From the NCBI GenBank assembly GCA_043734785.1, contig JAYTEX010000357.1:1-6983 (forward strand): 6,983 bases of DNA, read 5' to 3'. The notes under the pieces are model-generated. The model did not search any database. It was not told the DNA's origin and saw nothing but the letters and a program-made list of their open reading frames with translations. Below are positions 6,193-6,983 of this stretch, piece after piece. The stretch's first letter is position 1. Every line of letters starts with the position of its first letter. Position numbers and translations under genes: made by a program. The DNA comes from CAIKBL01 sp043734785. Lineage in GTDB: Bacteria > Pseudomonadota > Gammaproteobacteria > Ga0077536.

Positions 6193-6246
6193 CCAGCGCA
6201 GCACCCCGCACGTTCCGCATTCGCTGGTAAAGCCACGATCCGTGGC
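6193..6246. repeat. Two small inverted repeats between groEL and mntH
   Basis: CCAGCG (6193-6198) pairs with CGCTGG (6222-6227), and GCCACG (6232-6237) pairs with CGTGGC (6241-6246) around a 3-nt loop. Neither is followed by a T-run. They may mark the end of the groEL transcript or belong to the mntH leader. No MntR or Fur box could be recognised by eye. Confidence 0.3.
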
Positions 6247-6263
6247 GGCTAAATCATCGCGCT

Positions 6264-6983
6264 ATGACACCGCTTGATTCCCCAGCCCCGCGTGACACCG
6301 GTTGGCGCCTTCCGCGCAAGGCGAGCACGTTGCCGGAGGTCTACCGCACGGTAGCCGTGCCTCGCTCTGCCAGCGTCGCGCGAAAAATGTTCGCCTTTGC
6401 CGGTCCGGGCTATCTCGTCGCAGTCGGCTACATGGACCCTGGCAACTGGGCCACGGCGATTGCCGGCGGCTCGGCCTTTGGCTACACCCTGTTGTCGGTG
6501 GTGATGCTGGCCAACCTGATGGCGATCGTGCTGCAATCCCTGTCGGCACGGTTGGGCATTGTCTGCGGGCGGGATCTGGCGCAGGCGTGCCGCGATCACT
6601 ATTCAGCGCCGGTGTCGTTCGGGCTGTGGCTGTTGGCGGAACTGGCGGTATGCGCAACTGATCTCGCGGAGATCATCGGCACCGCCATCGCGCTCAATCT
6701 ATTGTTCGGCATTCCGCTCGCCGTGGGCGTGGTGATTACCGTCGCCGATGTGCTTCTGATTTTGATGCTGCAGGCGCGCGGCTTCCGGTATATGGAGGCG
6801 CTGATCGTGTCGCTGATGCTGGTGATCGGTGGCTGCTTTGTGGTTGAAATCCTGTGGTCGCAGCCTAATTGGGCGAAAGTCGCTGCGGGATTCGTGCCCT
6901 CGCCAGAGATCGTGACCAACCCGGCGATGTTGTTCATCGCCATCGGCATTCTCGGCGCCACGGTGATGCCACACAATCTGTAT
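6264..6983 (+). CDS. mntH: Nramp-family divalent metal transporter, MntH-like (3' end cut off)
   Basis: The first 240 residues of a proton-coupled Mn2+/Fe2+ importer of the inner membrane; the frame is still open at the window edge. A soluble N-terminus (1-42) includes LPEVYRTVAVP (23-33). Membrane segments can be placed near 43-62, 72-96, 118-147, 150-170, 178-198 and 220-240. The metal-site motif DPGNWAT in the first segment supplies D58 and N61, and GATVMPHNLY at the end supplies the M235-P-H motif of the sixth segment. ATDLAEIIGTAIAL (131-144) is also typical of MntH. The ATG at 6264 is the first in frame after a TAA at 6228-6230, and it has no clear Shine-Dalgarno. It lies 81 nt after groEL in the same direction, so co-transcription is possible. 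Mn versus Fe preference cannot be settled; the methionine points to transition metals rather than Mg or Al. Confidence 0.92.
   Translation, partial: MTPLDSPAPRDTGWRLPRKASTLPEVYRTVAVPRSASVARKMFAFAGPGYLVAVGYMDPGNWATAIAGGSAFGYTLLSVVMLANLMAIVLQSLSARLGIVCGRDLAQACRDHYSAPVSFGLWLLAELAVCATDLAEIIGTAIALNLLFGIPLAVGVVITVADVLLILMLQARGFRYMEALIVSLMLVIGGCFVVEILWSQPNWAKVAAGFVPSPEIVTNPAMLFIAIGILGATVMPHNLY

Noticed and set aside
6183..6263. Manganese riboswitch in the mntH leader
   Set aside because: Only 81 nt are available and no conserved yybP-ykoY core could be recognised.

Overview
The window holds the distal part of a soluble di-iron monooxygenase (SDIMO) gene cluster of the propane/phenol/acetone type (prm/mim-like, groups V-VI). 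A small VapBC toxin-antitoxin pair and a divergent GroEL-like chaperonin follow it, and the 5' part of an Nramp metal transporter gene ends the window. All genes lie on the + strand. The organism is a bacterium of moderately high GC. The gene order (reductase, small hydroxylase subunit, coupling protein, then a separate groEL) is known from actinobacteria such as Mycobacterium and Gordonia, and related clusters occur in Pseudomonadota. The sequence alone does not settle the phylum.

Layout: 1-91 is the end of, or spacer after, the upstream gene, expected to be the large hydroxylase subunit outside the window. 92-1120 is the flavin/2Fe-2S reductase, 1166-2233 the small (beta) hydroxylase subunit and 2230-2568 the MmoB/DmpM-type coupling protein. 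2593-3480 is an SMP-30/gluconolactonase-type hydrolase. 3481-3611 is a spacer with two perfect inverted repeats before vapB (3612-3842) and vapC (3842-4273). 4274-4547 is a non-coding spacer. The groEL-like gene is best started at 4548 and ends at 6182. An mntH-type Nramp gene starts at 6264 and runs off the end.

How the genes work together: electrons pass from NAD(P)H through the FAD/2Fe-2S reductase to the di-iron centre of the hydroxylase, whose beta subunit is encoded here, and the coupling protein tunes the reaction. The GroEL-like protein is probably a dedicated folding factor for the hydroxylase large subunit, as MimG is in mycobacteria. The SMP-30 protein may hydrolyse a lactone or ester formed downstream, and the Nramp transporter could supply Fe/Mn; both roles are inferred only from position.

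The most interesting signals are the chaperonin, which keeps its ATPase residues but has lost many of the hydrophobic residues GroEL uses to hold substrate and GroES, and the toxin-antitoxin module, with its palindromes, lodged between the enzyme genes and their chaperonin.
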